From positions 496,001 to 560,000 of the forward strand of contig NZ_CP014275.1 in the NCBI RefSeq assembly GCF_001578105.1: DNA of 64,000 nucleotides. Direction: 5' to 3'. Under the pieces are notes generated by a model. The model did no database searches, was not told where the DNA came from, and saw only the letters and a list, made by a program, of their open reading frames with translations. Shown here in pieces: positions 7,934-16,336 of this stretch; position 1 is the first letter of the stretch; every line of letters starts with the position of its first letter. A program made the position numbers and the translations under genes. This DNA is from Martelella sp. AD-3 (GTDB taxonomy: Bacteria; Pseudomonadota; Alphaproteobacteria; Rhizobiales; Rhizobiaceae).

Positions 7934-8505
7934 CGGCCTTGGTCAGGGATGATGATACGAGCTTCAAGCGCGATATGCTGAAGACGGTGCCCAGCCTGCG
8001 CGCCTTTGCGGTATCGCTGTGCGGGCACCAGGATATGGCGGACGATCTCGTCCAGGACACGATCATGAAGGCCTGGGCCAAGCAGGACAGTTTTGCCGAG
8101 GGCACGAACATCAAGGCATGGCTGTTCACGATCCTGCGCAACGAGTTCTACAGCCAGATGCGCAAGAGCGGTCGCGAAATACAGGATTCCGACAATGTCT
8201 TCACCGAGCGGCTGTCGACGCATCCCGCACAATATGGCGCGATGGACCTGCGCGACTTCCGCAAGGCGTTGAACCGGCTGCCTGACGATCAGCGCGAGGC
8301 GATCATTCTGGTCGGCGCTTCCGGCTTTTCCTATGAGGAGGCGGCCGAGATTTGCCAATGCGCCATCGGCACGATCAAGAGCCGCATCGCGCGGGCCCGC
8401 GGCAAGCTTCAGGAGCTTCTGGATATCCAGGGGGAGGTCGACTTCGGACCGGATGCGAATTCCGCCGCCGTCGTCAGCAGCGCGTTCGTTACGCGCCCGG
8501 CATGA
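7930..8505 (+). CDS. ecfG: EcfG, general stress response ECF sigma factor
   Basis: 191 residues. Region 2 (about residues 22-80) carries the core-binding helix ending A-D-D-L-V-Q-D-T and the -10 recognition part through W-L-F-T-I-L-R-N. Region 4 (about 118-170) carries L-P-D-D-Q-R-E-A and the -35 reading helix G-T-I-K-S-R-I-A-R-A-R. It is the ECF15 type that pairs with NepR and PhyR. Its GTG start overlaps the nepR stop by four bases. Promoters it would read (GGAAC-N16-CGTT) occur upstream of nepR, the adjacent kinase, the PRC-barrel gene and a DUF883 gene in this window. A strong terminator follows. Confidence 0.96.
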   Translation: MTALVRDDDTSFKRDMLKTVPSLRAFAVSLCGHQDMADDLVQDTIMKAWAKQDSFAEGTNIKAWLFTILRNEFYSQMRKSGREIQDSDNVFTERLSTHPAQYGAMDLRDFRKALNRLPDDQREAIILVGASGFSYEEAAEICQCAIGTIKSRIARARGKLQELLDIQGEVDFGPDANSAAVVSSAFVTRPA

Positions 8506-8545
8506 GGACAAGCCGCGACCGTTCTCCTGCTTCTGATCGAAAATC

Positions 8546-8585
8546 GCCGTGCGTCCGGGATGACGACCCGGACGCACGGCTTTTT
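8546..8585 (+). terminator. Rho-independent terminator of nepR-ecfG
   Basis: A perfect 14-bp stem (8546-8559 with 8567-8580) with a 7-base loop and five T directly after it. It separates ecfG transcription from the downstream kinase, which has its own EcfG promoter. Confidence 0.93.
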
Positions 8586-8617
8586 CTGCGTCTTCGGAAC
8601 GAAATTCGGCGCGTAAC

Positions 8618-8642
8618 GGAACCTAAGCACTGGTCAGGCGTT
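8618..8642 (+). promoter_or_regulatory. EcfG-dependent promoter of HWE histidine kinase
   Basis: GGAAC (8618-8622), 16 bases, CGTT (8639-8642): a perfect consensus about 100 bases before the kinase start. A second GGAAC at 8596-8600 has no matching -10 element. Confidence 0.8.
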
Positions 8643-8738
8643 CTTGAGCGTGATTGATATTCCGCCGGTCGATGCGGTCATCCGAAATAGCGCGGAAGAA
8701 CCCTTGCTTTCGCCTCAGAATGAAGAGCCTTTTAGCCA

Positions 8739-10247
8739 GTGGAACATTTGCCGAGCGATATTGTCGATGCGATCAAGGATCAGGACAGGCTAAACACCCT
8801 ATCGCAGACAATCATGCGTGCCGCCGAGGTCGACGAAGACTTCGTCGCGATCGTCGAATCGGCTGCCTTGCGCTTCGCCTGCCCGGCTGCGCTTATCCTG
8901 ATAGCTGACTATGACGAAAATTGGGTACAGGCGGTTCACGGCATGCAGCCGGAGACCGTTCCGACCCGCTCCGGCCTTTTCGTCTATCCGATCGCGCTCA
9001 AGCAGGACCCGGCGCTGATCCTCAACAATCCGGCCGACCAGCACGATATCGCGCCTTCCGTTCCGAACTATGACGGCAAGCCCGTCAGGTTTTTCGCCGG
9101 CGCGCCAATCAAGGTGCACGGCGTCAATGCGGGCTCGCTTTGCGTCATCGACGGGACCAATCACCGCGACATTTCCGATGAGGATGCCGCGGCGCTGCGC
9201 CGTCTCGCCAATCTGGCCGGCTCACTCTACGAATTGAAGGATGCCGCGCGCGGCAAGGCTTCCGCCGATATAGCGCTGTCGCGCGCCCAGAAGCGTCACT
9301 CCATGGCGCTTCGCGCCGGCAACATCGCCGCCTGGAGCTGGGACCGCCAAAGCAATATGGTCGAGTGCGACAATGCGCTGCGGGAAATGCTCGGCCTCCC
9401 TGCCGGCGAGCCGGTGACCTGCCGCAGCCTTCTTGCCGCCATCGCGCCGGAAACGCGCTTTCCGCTTCTGCGCCGCTTCAAGTCGGCGCTCGATCGCGGC
9501 GAGGAGTACCAGTGCGAATTCAAGGCCGCCGCAACGGGCAAGTGGCTGCTGTCGCTCGGCGGCGCCTATGAAAGCGTGCTGTCGGCAGAGCAGAGCGGGC
9601 CGGTCTTCGGCGTCGTTGTCGATATCTCGACAACCAAGGAGTCGGAGCAGAAGACGCGGCTCCTCCTGCGCGAGCTCAATCATCGGGTCAAGAACACGCT
9701 GGCGATCGTCCAGTCGATCGCCGGCCAGACGCTGCGGCGCTCGCGCACTTCGGCAGAGTTCAACATGGCCTTTTCCGGCCGCCTTCAGGCCTTGTCGGCC
9801 GCCCACACCCTGCTTTCCGACGAGCAGTGGGGGGCGATCGCGCTTGACCGCTTGCTCCGTTCCCAGGTGGCGCCGTATATCGACAGCGCCAGCCGGCAGG
9901 TCGATATTCACGGTAGCGCTGTCTTCCTCGACCCTGACGAGGCGCTGGCGCTCGGTCTCGTCATCCACGAACTGGCGAGCAATGCCGCGAAGTTCGGGGC
10001 GCTTTCCACGCGCGCCGGCGTCGTCGATATCTCGGTTGCCTGCGGCGAGGACGATAATGGCGCGTCCCATCTCGAGCTCGACTGGGTGGAGGTCGGCGGC
10101 CCGCCGGTCACGCCGCCGCAAGAGCGCGGCTTCGGCAGCGTCCTGATCGAGCGCAGTCTCGACAAGGTTATCGGCAGCAAGGTCGATATCGAATTTGCCG
10201 ACACCGGCCTCAGGGTCCATATCCGCATGCCGTTGCGCTTCTGCTGA
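8739..10247 (+). CDS. HWE-family sensor histidine kinase, GAF-PAS, likely stress-response kinase
   Basis: 502 residues from a GTG start. An N-terminal GAF domain (about residues 25-165) is followed by a PAS domain (about 195-300, with W-S-W-D-R) and an HWE/HisKA_2-type kinase core. The acceptor is His315 in E-L-N-H-R-V-K-N, and the ATP-binding region contains the N-box H-E-L-A-S-N-A-A-K-F-G-A-L-S. No membrane helix is visible, so it should be cytoplasmic. Kinases of this class phosphorylate PhyR; position next to phyR-nepR-ecfG and an EcfG promoter of its own support that role. The signal it senses is unknown. A terminator follows at 10276. Confidence 0.92.
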   Translation: MEHLPSDIVDAIKDQDRLNTLSQTIMRAAEVDEDFVAIVESAALRFACPAALILIADYDENWVQAVHGMQPETVPTRSGLFVYPIALKQDPALILNNPADQHDIAPSVPNYDGKPVRFFAGAPIKVHGVNAGSLCVIDGTNHRDISDEDAAALRRLANLAGSLYELKDAARGKASADIALSRAQKRHSMALRAGNIAAWSWDRQSNMVECDNALREMLGLPAGEPVTCRSLLAAIAPETRFPLLRRFKSALDRGEEYQCEFKAAATGKWLLSLGGAYESVLSAEQSGPVFGVVVDISTTKESEQKTRLLLRELNHRVKNTLAIVQSIAGQTLRRSRTSAEFNMAFSGRLQALSAAHTLLSDEQWGAIALDRLLRSQVAPYIDSASRQVDIHGSAVFLDPDEALALGLVIHELASNAAKFGALSTRAGVVDISVACGEDDNGASHLELDWVEVGGPPVTPPQERGFGSVLIERSLDKVIGSKVDIEFADTGLRVHIRMPLRFC

Positions 10248-10275
10248 GATCTTTCGCCGCGCCCTCCGCCGGACC

Positions 10276-10308
10276 CCGCCCGCCGCCAGAAGCCCGGGCG
10301 GTTTTTTT
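10276..10308 (+). terminator. Rho-independent terminator of HWE kinase gene
   Basis: CCGCCCG (10276-10282) pairs with CGGGCGG (10295-10301), followed by seven T. It ends the kinase transcript. Confidence 0.85.
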
Positions 10309-10343
10309 GCCTTCCCTGATCGAAAAAAAAACGTATCGACGCA

Positions 10344-10368
10344 GGAACAAGGTGTCCGGCAGCACGTT
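10344..10368 (+). promoter_or_regulatory. EcfG-dependent promoter of PRC-barrel gene
   Basis: GGAAC (10344-10348), 16 bases, CGTT (10365-10368), a perfect consensus about 95 bases before the start codon at 10462. Confidence 0.83.
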
Positions 10369-10461
10369 TTGTTGGTGTGCAGCGAGTGAGAATAAAACGA
10401 GAATAAAATAAATATTAAATCGTGCTCGCAAAGAAACATTCAGGAAAAGAGGAGTATTGAT

Positions 10462-11529
10462 ATGCTTCGCAAGATTCTTTCCACTACGGCGCTGGTAGCA
10501 GTTGTTTCCACGGGCGCAGCCTATGCGCAGGACGCTACCAATACCGACACGATGGACAACAAACCCGCCGCGACGACCGGCATGGAAGCTGGCATGGAAA
10601 CGGGCGCAACGCCGGTCTTTCCCGAACGTCAGGCTGCCTCTGACGATGCTCAGAGCTTCTTCGGCGCAACCGACCAGCAGGTTCTCGCAAGCTCGCTTCT
10701 CGGCTGGCCGGTCTATGGTCAGGATGCCGATGATCAGGGCCGCGAGCAGATTGGCGACATCAATGACATCGTGATGGGCTCGAACGGCAACGCGACTGCT
10801 GCCGTCATCGGCGTCGGCGGTTTTCTCGGCATCGGCGAAAAGGATGTCGCCGTGTCCTTCGACCGTCTCGGCTGGCAGCAGGGCGAGAACGGCAACTGGC
10901 TGACGATCGACGCTACCATCGAGGAACTCGAGAATGCCCCGTCATTCGAATATGACAATCCGAACCTGATCGAGGGCGGCACGGCGGCGATCCGTGAGGA
11001 GGCTGGCCAGCTTCGCACGGCGACCAATGACGCCGCCAACAACGTTGCAAACGAGACGCAGGATCTCGCCAATACCACCGGCAACGCCATGAACCAGGCC
11101 GGCGAGGCCGCCGGCAACGCCATGGACGACATGGTGGCAGGCGTGAACAGCATGGGCGAGAACGCCGCGGAGACGATGAATGCGGAAAATCCGATGCTGG
11201 AGGGCATGTCCGAGGTCGACATGGCGTCGATCTCCTTCGACCAGCTTGACGGCGCCACCGTGCTGAGCGCTGAAGGCGACAGCGTGGGCGATGTTTCGAA
11301 CATCATGACCCACGGCGATCAGAGCCAGAACATCCTGATCGTTGACGTCGGCGGCTTCCTGGGTATCGGCGAGAAGCCCGTGGCGATCTCAGCCGATGCG
11401 GCGACGGTCATGAGCGACGGCGACGTCTATGTCGTCAAGACGCGGTTTGACCGGGAAACGCTGGAAAATCAGCCGGAATTCTCCGAACAGGCGCTGAATG
11501 AAAATCCGGATGCCGTTCTTCTGAACTGA
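10462..11529 (+). CDS. Secreted protein with two PRC-barrel domains, general stress regulon
   Basis: 355 residues. A Sec signal peptide (residues 1-22, cleavage after A-Y-A) is followed by an acidic low-complexity stretch, a first PRC-barrel (about 75-160), an Asn/Ala/Met-rich linker (about 180-245) and a second PRC-barrel (about 255-330). Both barrels contain the same V-G-G-F-L-G-I-G-E-K turn, pointing to internal duplication. The ribosome site AGAGGAG is strong. A perfect EcfG promoter precedes it and a terminator follows, so it is a single-gene stress transcript. Similar rhizobial proteins are envelope proteins of unknown function; a periplasmic scaffold or protectant is only inference. 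Confidence 0.88.
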   Translation: MLRKILSTTALVAVVSTGAAYAQDATNTDTMDNKPAATTGMEAGMETGATPVFPERQAASDDAQSFFGATDQQVLASSLLGWPVYGQDADDQGREQIGDINDIVMGSNGNATAAVIGVGGFLGIGEKDVAVSFDRLGWQQGENGNWLTIDATIEELENAPSFEYDNPNLIEGGTAAIREEAGQLRTATNDAANNVANETQDLANTTGNAMNQAGEAAGNAMDDMVAGVNSMGENAAETMNAENPMLEGMSEVDMASISFDQLDGATVLSAEGDSVGDVSNIMTHGDQSQNILIVDVGGFLGIGEKPVAISADAATVMSDGDVYVVKTRFDRETLENQPEFSEQALNENPDAVLLN

Positions 11530-11558
11530 TAACTCCGGAAGCAGTGCGTTGCGATAGG

Positions 11559-11585
11559 CCCGCGATCTTCGGATCGCGGGTTTTT
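11559..11585 (+). terminator. Rho-independent terminator of PRC-barrel gene
   Basis: CCCGCGATC-TTCG-GATCGCGGG: a 9-bp stem with a stable TTCG tetraloop, followed by five T. Confidence 0.95.
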
Positions 11586-11597
11586 CGTTGCGCGGAG

Positions 11598-11620
11598 AAC
11601 CGGTCAATGGCCGGTTTTTT
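11598..11620 (+). terminator. Second tandem terminator, overlapping convergent gene's stop
   Basis: AACCGG (11598-11603) pairs with CCGGTT (11611-11616) and runs into a tract of six T (11615-11620). Its loop contains the stop codon of the convergent phosphoribosyltransferase gene. Confidence 0.65.
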
Positions 11621-12287
11621 CGCGCCATTTGCCGCCCTCGCCGCGCTGAAGCAGGGGCGTTGAAAAGCAGGCGTGGATTTTTTTCGAGAGCCCATCCTCG
11701 TATTCGTCGAGGGGGGCGCGGTATCGCGCTGTCTGCAGCATGGCCGCGCCGATCGTGACGGGGCGGATGCCGCATTTTTCGAGCAGAGACAGGCCGGCGA
11801 GGATCGAGCGTCCCGAGGAAATCACGTCATCGACAAGGGCGACGCGCTTTCCGGAAAGGAGAGGCAGCATGCGCGGGTCGATGAACAGGCGCTTGTCCTG
11901 ATCCGGCGTCGTTACCGAGTTCATGGGCATCGACAGCGCGTCCTCGTACCAGAACTTGCGGGAGTTGCCGAGAGGAACGAAGCGGGCGTGACCCAGCGCC
12001 CTGGCAACGCCCGCGGCAAGCGTCAGCCCCAGGGTCGGCAGGCCGACGACGATATCTGGTCTCTCAGCCGCCAGGCGTCCGGCCAGGTCTTCGGCAAGGC
12101 CATCGCAAACGGCGAACGAGGCCTGGTTGATGATGAGAGAGGCCAGGTCGCCGCCGTCGACCGATCGGATCGGCAGCAGCAACTGACGGCCGTCGGCAAG
12201 GGTGGCGGGATAGGCGGCGGAAAGCGGCGCGTGCGGGTCGACTGTTCGCGGCGGCAGGAATTCCTGCCAGAATTCGTGAGGTTGCAT
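11604..12287 (-). CDS. Phosphoribosyltransferase-family protein
   Basis: 227 residues with the type I phosphoribosyltransferase fold. The PRPP-binding loop is clear: V-A-L-V-D-D-V-I-S-S-G-R-S around residues 149-161, preceded by the P-loop region V-V-G-L-P-T-L-G near 80. Such enzymes transfer phosphoribose from PRPP to a base. Overall it resembles adenine/xanthine PRT-like proteins of Rhizobiales, but the hood residues that fix base specificity cannot be assigned. It stands alone between the PRC-barrel gene and corA. Its last codons lie within a hairpin that terminates the opposite gene. Confidence 0.8.
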   Translation of the reverse strand: MQPHEFWQEFLPPRTVDPHAPLSAAYPATLADGRQLLLPIRSVDGGDLASLIINQASFAVCDGLAEDLAGRLAAERPDIVVGLPTLGLTLAAGVARALGHARFVPLGNSRKFWYEDALSMPMNSVTTPDQDKRLFIDPRMLPLLSGKRVALVDDVISSGRSILAGLSLLEKCGIRPVTIGAAMLQTARYRAPLDEYEDGLSKKIHACFSTPLLQRGEGGKWREKTGH

Positions 12288-12443
12288 CTTGGGGTGTCCT
12301 GTTCGGGCCTTTGCGTGTTCTGCCGCACGGCCATGACGGGGAGATCGCGCGACGCCAGCGCGTTCTGAAAAAACACACTTGCCCTGGCATTTATGCTTGG
12401 GTAGCCAGTAGAGGCAAGCGCGAGGTCAGAAGGCGGGGTTCAG

Positions 12444-13421
12444 ATGATCCATCTCTACAGGGTCGGCGGTGTCAAGACCGCCTTGCCGTCGTCAGGCGCG
12501 GCGGAACCGCTTGGCGAGGACGTCGTCTGGATCGACATGCTCGATCCGACCGAGGCCGACATGCAGCATATGGAATCGCTCCTGGGCGTGATGCTCCCCA
12601 CCCGCGAGACGCTGAAGAACATCGAGCCTTCCAGCCGTTACTATACCGAGGGCAACGCCGTATACATGACCGCGTCGATCGTGATGAACGTGGATTTCGG
12701 CCTTGCCCAGCTGACCGATGTCGGCTTCATCCTCGCCGAAGGCCGGCTGGTGACCATCCGCCACGCCGAGCCGAAGCCGTTCTTTCTCTTCGCCGCCGAC
12801 ATGAAGCGTCTCGATATCGGGCCCGGGCAGGGCGTACGGGTTCTCGCCCACCTGCTCGACACGATCGTCGACCGCACGGCCGAGATCCTGGAACTGGCTG
12901 TCGCCAAGATCGACAATGTCTCGATCGCCGTTTTCGGGGAGGGCGTGCGCGGACGGCGACGACCCCCGGCCGAACTCGAGGAGCGGCTGATCGAGATATC
13001 GACCTACCACCGCCTCGTCAGCAAGACGCGCGACAGCCTGATCACGCTGGCGCGCCTTTCCACCTACGTGCAGGCGCTTGGGCGGGTGCGGGACGACAAG
13101 CCGACCAAGGATCTCTGCCGCATCGTCGCCCACGACATCCAGTCTCTGTCCGAGCACGCCAGTTTCGTTTCTTCCAACATTTCCTTCCTGCTCGATTCGT
13201 CGCTCGGTCTCGTCAATCTCGAACAGAACAACATCATGAAGCTGTTCTCTGTCGTTTCGGTGGTCTTTGCGCCGCCGATGCTGATCGCCGGCATCTATGG
13301 CATGAATTTCGACCGCATGCCCGAACTGCACTGGGCATACGGTTATCCCGCCGCCGTTGCCGCAATGCTCCTGACGGGCGTTCTCGCCATCTACTGGCTG
13401 CGCTCGCGCGGCTGGTTCTAG
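12444..13421 (+). CDS. corA: CorA-family magnesium/divalent cation transporter
   Basis: 325 residues. A large N-terminal cytoplasmic domain (1-260) with long helices is followed by two C-terminal membrane helices. The selectivity signature Y-G-M-N-F closes the first helix at about residue 285, and the short acidic loop (M-P-E-L-H-W) leads to the second. CorA pentamers move Mg2+, and some relatives Co2+, Ni2+ or Zn2+. A purine-rich AGGCGGGG lies before the ATG. It is divergent from the phosphoribosyltransferase gene and appears to be transcribed alone. Confidence 0.92.
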   Translation: MIHLYRVGGVKTALPSSGAAEPLGEDVVWIDMLDPTEADMQHMESLLGVMLPTRETLKNIEPSSRYYTEGNAVYMTASIVMNVDFGLAQLTDVGFILAEGRLVTIRHAEPKPFFLFAADMKRLDIGPGQGVRVLAHLLDTIVDRTAEILELAVAKIDNVSIAVFGEGVRGRRRPPAELEERLIEISTYHRLVSKTRDSLITLARLSTYVQALGRVRDDKPTKDLCRIVAHDIQSLSEHASFVSSNISFLLDSSLGLVNLEQNNIMKLFSVVSVVFAPPMLIAGIYGMNFDRMPELHWAYGYPAAVAAMLLTGVLAIYWLRSRGWF

Positions 13422-13598
13422 GCTTTGGTCGAACAAATCCGGTTGCGCAATTGCGGTTGCCTCGAAGCTTGACTAGCATGGGCATGAAAACTATGGTGCG
13501 CCCGACTTGACCGGGGGGTCCCGAAGGCTTTATCGCATTGCTGAAACATCCGCCGAGCGCCGGTCGCGCGGTCGAGGATTTTTGGGAAAGCGGATTTG

Positions 13599-13943
13599 AT
13601 GGCTGAGGACGGGCAGGAGGACTTGGAAGAACGCCGCAAGCGGCTCGCCAGCGAACTGGGCGCGCTGCGGAAGGGCCAGAATGGAGAGAGCGACAGGAAG
13701 GCGGAAAGCTCCGCCAATGACCGGCGTGAAATGTCGAAGGGCCTGAAGCTTTCGAGCGAATTCATGGCCGCCATTTTCGTCGGTTTCATGATCGGCTTTC
13801 TCCTCGACAAGTTTGCCGGAACCGGCCCCTGGGGCATGATCGGCTTTCTTCTTCTCGGTTTTGGCGCCGGGGTCTTGAATGTGTTGCGCTCCGTCGGTTA
13901 TGTGGCTGAGCCGGAGGACCGTCTGAAGAAGGACGGGAAATAG
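13599..13943 (+). CDS. atpI: ATP synthase subunit I (AtpI), assembly factor
   Basis: 114 residues: a charged N-terminal half rich in Glu, Arg and Lys, then two membrane helices (about residues 52-105) with G-F-M-I-G-F-L-L-D-K. This is the alphaproteobacterial AtpI form that helps assemble the c-ring. The start is the ATG at 13599; a TTG codon directly before it is in frame but less likely. It is the first gene of the F0 operon, 64 bases ahead of atpB. Confidence 0.93.
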   Translation: MAEDGQEDLEERRKRLASELGALRKGQNGESDRKAESSANDRREMSKGLKLSSEFMAAIFVGFMIGFLLDKFAGTGPWGMIGFLLLGFGAGVLNVLRSVGYVAEPEDRLKKDGK

Positions 13944-14007
13944 AGTTTGGTTCTGCGCGCATGACCGCCCCAAGCGGGTCCGCGCAAGGTGAGAAGAGAG
14001 AGCACAG

Positions 14008-14760
14008 GTGGCAAACGATCCGACCCATCAGTTTCAGATCCACAATATCGTTCCGATCAATGTCGGCGGACTGGACTTTTCCTTCACCAATGCATCGCTG
14101 TTCATGGCGATCACGGTGGGCGCTGCGGCGGGCTTCATGTATCTGGCGACCTCCAAGCGCGGCCTTATTCCTTCGCGCACCCAGTCGATAGCCGAACTTC
14201 TCTACGAGTTCGTGGCCTCGATGCTGAGGGAAGGCGCGGGGACAAAGGGGATGGTGTTCTTCCCCTTCGTGCTGACGCTCTTCCTGTTCCTGCTGACCGC
14301 CAATCTGATCGGCATGTTCCCCTATTTCTTCTCCGTGACCAGCCAGATCGTCGTGACCTTCGCGCTCGCCATTTTGGTGATGAGCGTGGTTGTTGGCTAC
14401 GGCGTCTACAAGCACGGCTTCGGCTTCTTCAAGGTCTTCGTGCCGTCCGGCGTGCCGGCCGCCCTGCTGCCGCTGGTGACGCTGATCGAGATCGTTTCGT
14501 TTCTCTCGCGTCCCATCAGCCTGTCGGTTCGTCTTTTCGCCAATATGCTGGCCGGTCACATCACGCTCAAGGTTTTTGCCGGCTTCGTCGTCTCGTTGAG
14601 CGCGATCGGCACGATCGGAACCGGGGGCGCGATCCTGCCCCTGGCCATGACCGTCGCTCTGACGGCGCTGGAATTCCTGGTGGCCTTCCTGCAGGCCTAT
14701 GTGTTTGCAGTCCTGACCTGCATGTATCTCAACGACGCCGTCAACGCAGGCGAACACTAG
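14008..14760 (+). CDS. atpB: F0F1 ATP synthase subunit a
   Basis: 250 residues from a GTG start with GAGAAGAGAG upstream. Five or six membrane helices are visible, and the conserved stator Arg of the proton path lies in [14 protein letters not shown], the diagnostic motif of subunit a. It forms the two half-channels facing the c-ring. Position between atpI and atpE follows the standard alphaproteobacterial F0 order. Confidence 0.97.
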   Translation: MANDPTHQFQIHNIVPINVGGLDFSFTNASLFMAITVGAAAGFMYLATSKRGLIPSRTQSIAELLYEFVASMLREGAGTKGMVFFPFVLTLFLFLLTANLIGMFPYFFSVTSQIVVTFALAILVMSVVVGYGVYKHGFGFFKVFVPSGVPAALLPLVTLIEIVSFLSRPISLSVRLFANMLAGHITLKVFAGFVVSLSAIGTIGTGGAILPLAMTVALTALEFLVAFLQAYVFAVLTCMYLNDAVNAGEH

Positions 14761-14847
14761 GGAATAAACACTGTCGGTTCGGCTGGACAGCGCGGACCGG
14801 CATCGCTATTAAGCCGCAATAACCCATTCTTTCGAAGGAGTTCTTTT

Positions 14848-15075
14848 ATGGAAGCGGAAGCAGCAAAGTTCATTGGTGCCGGTATTGCATGCCTCGGCAT
14901 GGGTGCAACCTCCATGGGCCTGGGCCGTATCTTCGGTGACTACCTCACCGGCGCCCTGCGTAACCCCTCTGCAGCCGACAGCCAGTTCGGCCGCCTGGTC
15001 TTCGGCTTTGCCGTGACCGAAGCGCTCGGCATCTTCTCGCTGCTCGTCGCTCTTCTCCTGCTCTTCGCCGTTTAA
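14848..15075 (+). CDS. atpE: F0F1 ATP synthase subunit c
   Basis: A 75-residue hairpin of two membrane helices: a glycine-rich first helix, a polar loop (R-N-P-S-A-A) and a second helix with the proton-carrying Glu in F-A-V-T-E-A-L-G. AAGGAG lies close before the ATG. An 11-bp perfect hairpin follows the gene at 15098, which may stabilise this transcript segment, since subunit c is needed in about ten copies per complex. Confidence 0.97.
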   Translation: MEAEAAKFIGAGIACLGMGATSMGLGRIFGDYLTGALRNPSAADSQFGRLVFGFAVTEALGIFSLLVALLLLFAV

Positions 15076-15097
15076 GTTTAAACGGTCTGACGTTTTG

Positions 15098-15126
15098 GTC
15101 ACGGCGTTTGCTTATAACGCCGTGAC
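15098..15126 (+). promoter_or_regulatory. Perfect intercistronic hairpin after atpE
   Basis: GTCACGGCGTT (15098-15108) pairs perfectly with AACGCCGTGAC (15116-15126) across a 7-base loop, between atpE and the b' gene, with no T-run. It is placed to protect the upstream mRNA end or to reduce read-through, so that subunit c is made in excess; the role is inferred. Confidence 0.6.
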
Positions 15127-15155
15127 ATCGTTATCGAAGACCTCTGGAGGCGAGC

Positions 15156-15737
15156 ATGATTGTGACACCGGCTCTGGCGCAGACATCGGAAGGCGCTGAC
15201 GCGCATACCGAGACGACGCTGGCCGAAATCGAGCATCACGAGGAACAGGTGTTCCCGCCATTCGATTTTGTGACCTTTCCGTCGCAGATCCTGTGGCTGG
15301 CCATCACGTTCGGCATCTTCTATCTGGTGATGAAGAGGGTGATCGTTCCGCGCGTCGGCTCCATCCTGGAAGACCGGCATGACCGGATCGCCCAGGATTT
15401 GGATGAAGCCGAAAGGCTGCGCAACGAGGCCGATGCCGCGATTGCCGCTTATGAGAAGGAACTGGCCCGGGCGCGCGACGAAGCTCGTGCGATTTCGGCG
15501 GCCGCCGCCGAAAAGGCCCGTGCCGAGGCCGAAGCCGAGCGGGCCGAGCTCGAGAGCCAGCTTGGCAAGAAGCTTTCCGAAGCCAATGCCCGGATCGAAA
15601 AGGTGCGGTCCGAGGCGCTTGCCGAAGTCGGCACCATTGCCGAGGACACCGCCGCCCAGATCGTGACCCACCTTATCGGCGGGCGCGTTGCCAAGGGCGA
15701 TGTCGAAGCGGCCGTATCTGCGGCCAAGGAGGGCTGA
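15156..15737 (+). CDS. atpF': F0F1 ATP synthase subunit b'
   Basis: 193 residues. After a hydrophilic N-terminus comes one membrane helix (about residues 48-68) and a long Ala/Glu/Arg-rich coiled coil, the peripheral stalk. Photosynthetic and alphaproteobacterial enzymes have two different b subunits; this longer one, first in order and with the N-terminal extension, is b' (also called atpG or atpF2 in some genomes). It ends two bases before the b gene, so the two are translationally linked. Confidence 0.93.
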   Translation: MIVTPALAQTSEGADAHTETTLAEIEHHEEQVFPPFDFVTFPSQILWLAITFGIFYLVMKRVIVPRVGSILEDRHDRIAQDLDEAERLRNEADAAIAAYEKELARARDEARAISAAAAEKARAEAEAERAELESQLGKKLSEANARIEKVRSEALAEVGTIAEDTAAQIVTHLIGGRVAKGDVEAAVSAAKEG

Positions 15738-15739
15738 TC

Positions 15740-16225
15740 ATGGCACTTGACGCGACATTTTATGCCTTTGTCGGCCTGATCCTGTTCTTCATCGTCGTGG
15801 CCTATTTCAAGGTTCCCGGCATCATGCTTCGCTCGCTTGATTCGCGCGCGGACGAGATTCGCGATGAACTGGCGGAAGCCAAGCGTCTGCGCGAGGAGGC
15901 CCAGCACGTGCTGGCCGACTATCAGCGCAAGCGCCGCGAGGCAGAAGAGGAAGCCAAGGATATCGTCGCCGCGGCCGAACGCGAGGCCCAGGCGATCAAG
16001 GAAGAGGCGCGTCGCAAGACGGAAGAATATGTCGAGCGCCGCACCGCCTTTTCCGAGCAGAAAATTCGTCAGGCCGAGCACGACGCCATCGAGGCCGTTC
16101 GTGGCGCGGCCGTGGACGTGGCCGTGGAAGCGGCGCGCATCGTCCTTGAAAAGAAGGCCACTCCCGCGGTTCAGTCGAAGCTGTTTTCGAAGTCCGTCGA
16201 CTCGGTCAAGACGCGGCTCAACTGA
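15740..16225 (+). CDS. atpF: F0F1 ATP synthase subunit b
   Basis: 161 residues: a short N-terminus, a membrane helix at about residues 5-25 (F-V-G-L-I-L-F-F-I-V-V) and a charged coiled coil with R-S-L-D-S-R-A-D-E-I-R, typical of subunit b. It dimerises with b' to hold the F1 head still. It is the last gene of the F0 operon and is followed by a strong terminator. F1 genes are not in the window, as expected for Rhizobiales. Confidence 0.95.
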   Translation: MALDATFYAFVGLILFFIVVAYFKVPGIMLRSLDSRADEIRDELAEAKRLREEAQHVLADYQRKRREAEEEAKDIVAAAEREAQAIKEEARRKTEEYVERRTAFSEQKIRQAEHDAIEAVRGAAVDVAVEAARIVLEKKATPAVQSKLFSKSVDSVKTRLN

Positions 16226-16255
16226 GGGCGCTCATGCCTTTTTGAAGAAGTATAC

Positions 16256-16284
16256 CGGCAAGCGCTGCGGCGCTTGCCGTTTTT
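16256..16284 (+). terminator. Rho-independent terminator of F0 ATP synthase operon
   Basis: CGGCAAGCGC (16256-16265) and GCGCTTGCCG (16270-16279) form a 10-bp stem with loop TGCG, followed by five T. Confidence 0.95.
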
Positions 16285-16336
16285 GTTTTCGGAGCCCAGA
16301 CGAGGGCGTTGGCATTGACTTTCCGGGAGTGAACAA

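Noticed and set aside
8596..8620. First GGAAC before the kinase as a second EcfG promoter
   Set aside because: No GTT at 16-17 bases downstream.
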